From contig JAEWHN010000305.1 in the NCBI GenBank assembly GCA_023387775.1, positions 1-5,139 on the forward strand: 5,139 nt of DNA, written 5' to 3'. Shown in pieces: positions 4,714 to 5,139 of this stretch. A model generated the notes under the pieces. The model worked only from the letters and a program-made list of their open reading frames with translations. It did no database searches and had not been told where the DNA came from. Position 1 is the stretch's first letter. Each line of letters opens with the position of its first letter. This DNA is from Pseudomonadota bacterium. Its GTDB lineage: Bacteria; Pseudomonadota; Alphaproteobacteria; Rhizobiales; Rhizobiaceae. The position numbers and the translations under genes are program-made.

Positions 4714-5139
4714 ATGAAGATTGCCGTACACGCCGTGGGCCGGATGAAGGCCGGTCCCGACAAGGAACTGGCCGACCGCTATTTGGACCGCTTCGCCAAA
4801 AGCGGGCCCGCGATAGGGCTCGAGTTTGCGGGCGTCATCGAAACACCGGAAAGTCGGGCGCAGGCCGTCAACGAACGCAAGCGCGAGGAGGCCCAGAAGC
4901 TGCAGGCGCAGCTCGCCTCCGGCGCTGCACTGGTGCTTCTGGACGAGCGCGGCAAGAACATCTCCTCGGAGGATCTTGCCGAGCGGATCGGCCGCCTGCG
5001 CGATGGCGGCCAGAAGAACCTCGTCATCGCAATCGGCGGGCCGGATGGCCATGACGCCGCGCTTCGCGAGCGCGCAGAGCTGACGCTTTCCTTCGGTGCC
5101 CTGACCTGGCCGCACCAGCTCGTGCGCATCATGCTGGCC
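4714..5139 (+). CDS. rlmH: RlmH, 23S rRNA pseudouridine-1915 N3-methyltransferase, 5' part
   Basis: RlmH uses S-adenosylmethionine to methylate N3 of pseudouridine 1915 (E. coli numbering) in helix 69 of 23S rRNA, at the subunit interface of assembled 70S ribosomes. The window shows 142 residues and ends in frame without a stop; the family is about 155-160 residues, so only a short C-terminal piece is missing. It is a SPOUT-fold (knotted) methyltransferase. Visible marks are the N terminus MKIAVHAVGRMKAGPDKELA, LDERGKNISSEDLA (LDERGK at residues 76-81), the cofactor-loop motif IGGPDGH (107-113), and LTWPHQLVRIMLA at the edge. ATG 4714 is preceded by GGAG (4706-4709) at 4-base spacing, and homology starts at the first residue. 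It may be cotranscribed with rsfS or driven by the TATAAT at 4551. Confidence 0.96.
   Translation, partial: MKIAVHAVGRMKAGPDKELADRYLDRFAKSGPAIGLEFAGVIETPESRAQAVNERKREEAQKLQAQLASGAALVLLDERGKNISSEDLAERIGRLRDGGQKNLVIAIGGPDGHDAALRERAELTLSFGALTWPHQLVRIMLA

Noticed and set aside
4542..5054. Open frame of 170 codons overlapping rlmH
   Set aside because: It is out of frame with rlmH, its second half is low-complexity Arg/Gly-rich shadow sequence, and no motif is recognised.

Overview
The window is GC-rich chromosomal DNA from an alphaproteobacterium. It is most likely a member of the Rhizobiales close to Mesorhizobium, judged from the gene order and from the wording of ObgE, NadD and RsfS. No similarity search was run, so the genus is an inference. 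All genes lie on the plus strand in the order obgE (3' part), proB, proA, nadD, rsfS, rlmH (5' part). This is core housekeeping DNA. I see no insertion sequence, integrase, CRISPR array, tRNA, rRNA, defence or secretion gene, and no convincing new multi-gene system.

Region by region: positions 3-692 encode the end of the ribosome-assembly GTPase ObgE. Five bases later comes proB (698-1849), and three bases after that proA (1853-3139). These three genes are packed like one operon. Between proA and nadD lie about 200 bases filled mostly by a nested, imperfectly palindromic, C/G-run-rich repeat. nadD follows (3342-3929), and its exact start is uncertain. The nadD-rsfS gap (3930-4094) is the richest regulatory stretch. 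It holds a perfect 12-bp tandem duplication, three GANTC (CcrM methylation) sites, a sigma70-like promoter candidate, and a good intrinsic-terminator hairpin. rsfS (4095-4472) is followed by a 241-base gap with a perfect 8-bp-stem palindrome abutting a consensus TATAAT, then a second hairpin, then rlmH (4714 to the window end).

How the genes work together: ProB and ProA carry out the first two dedicated steps of proline synthesis from glutamate. NadD makes deamido-NAD in NAD synthesis. ObgE, RsfS and RlmH all act on the large ribosomal subunit: ObgE in late 50S assembly and growth control, RsfS by blocking subunit joining in starvation, and RlmH by methylating pseudouridine in helix 69 of 23S rRNA. 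Amino-acid and NAD synthesis are thus placed beside ribosome maturation and silencing.

The points most worth a second look are the non-canonical G4 motif of ObgE (SQVD instead of NKxD), the repeat that may have displaced the nadD start, the GANTC-containing promoter/terminator region before rsfS, and the palindrome-TATAAT arrangement before rlmH.
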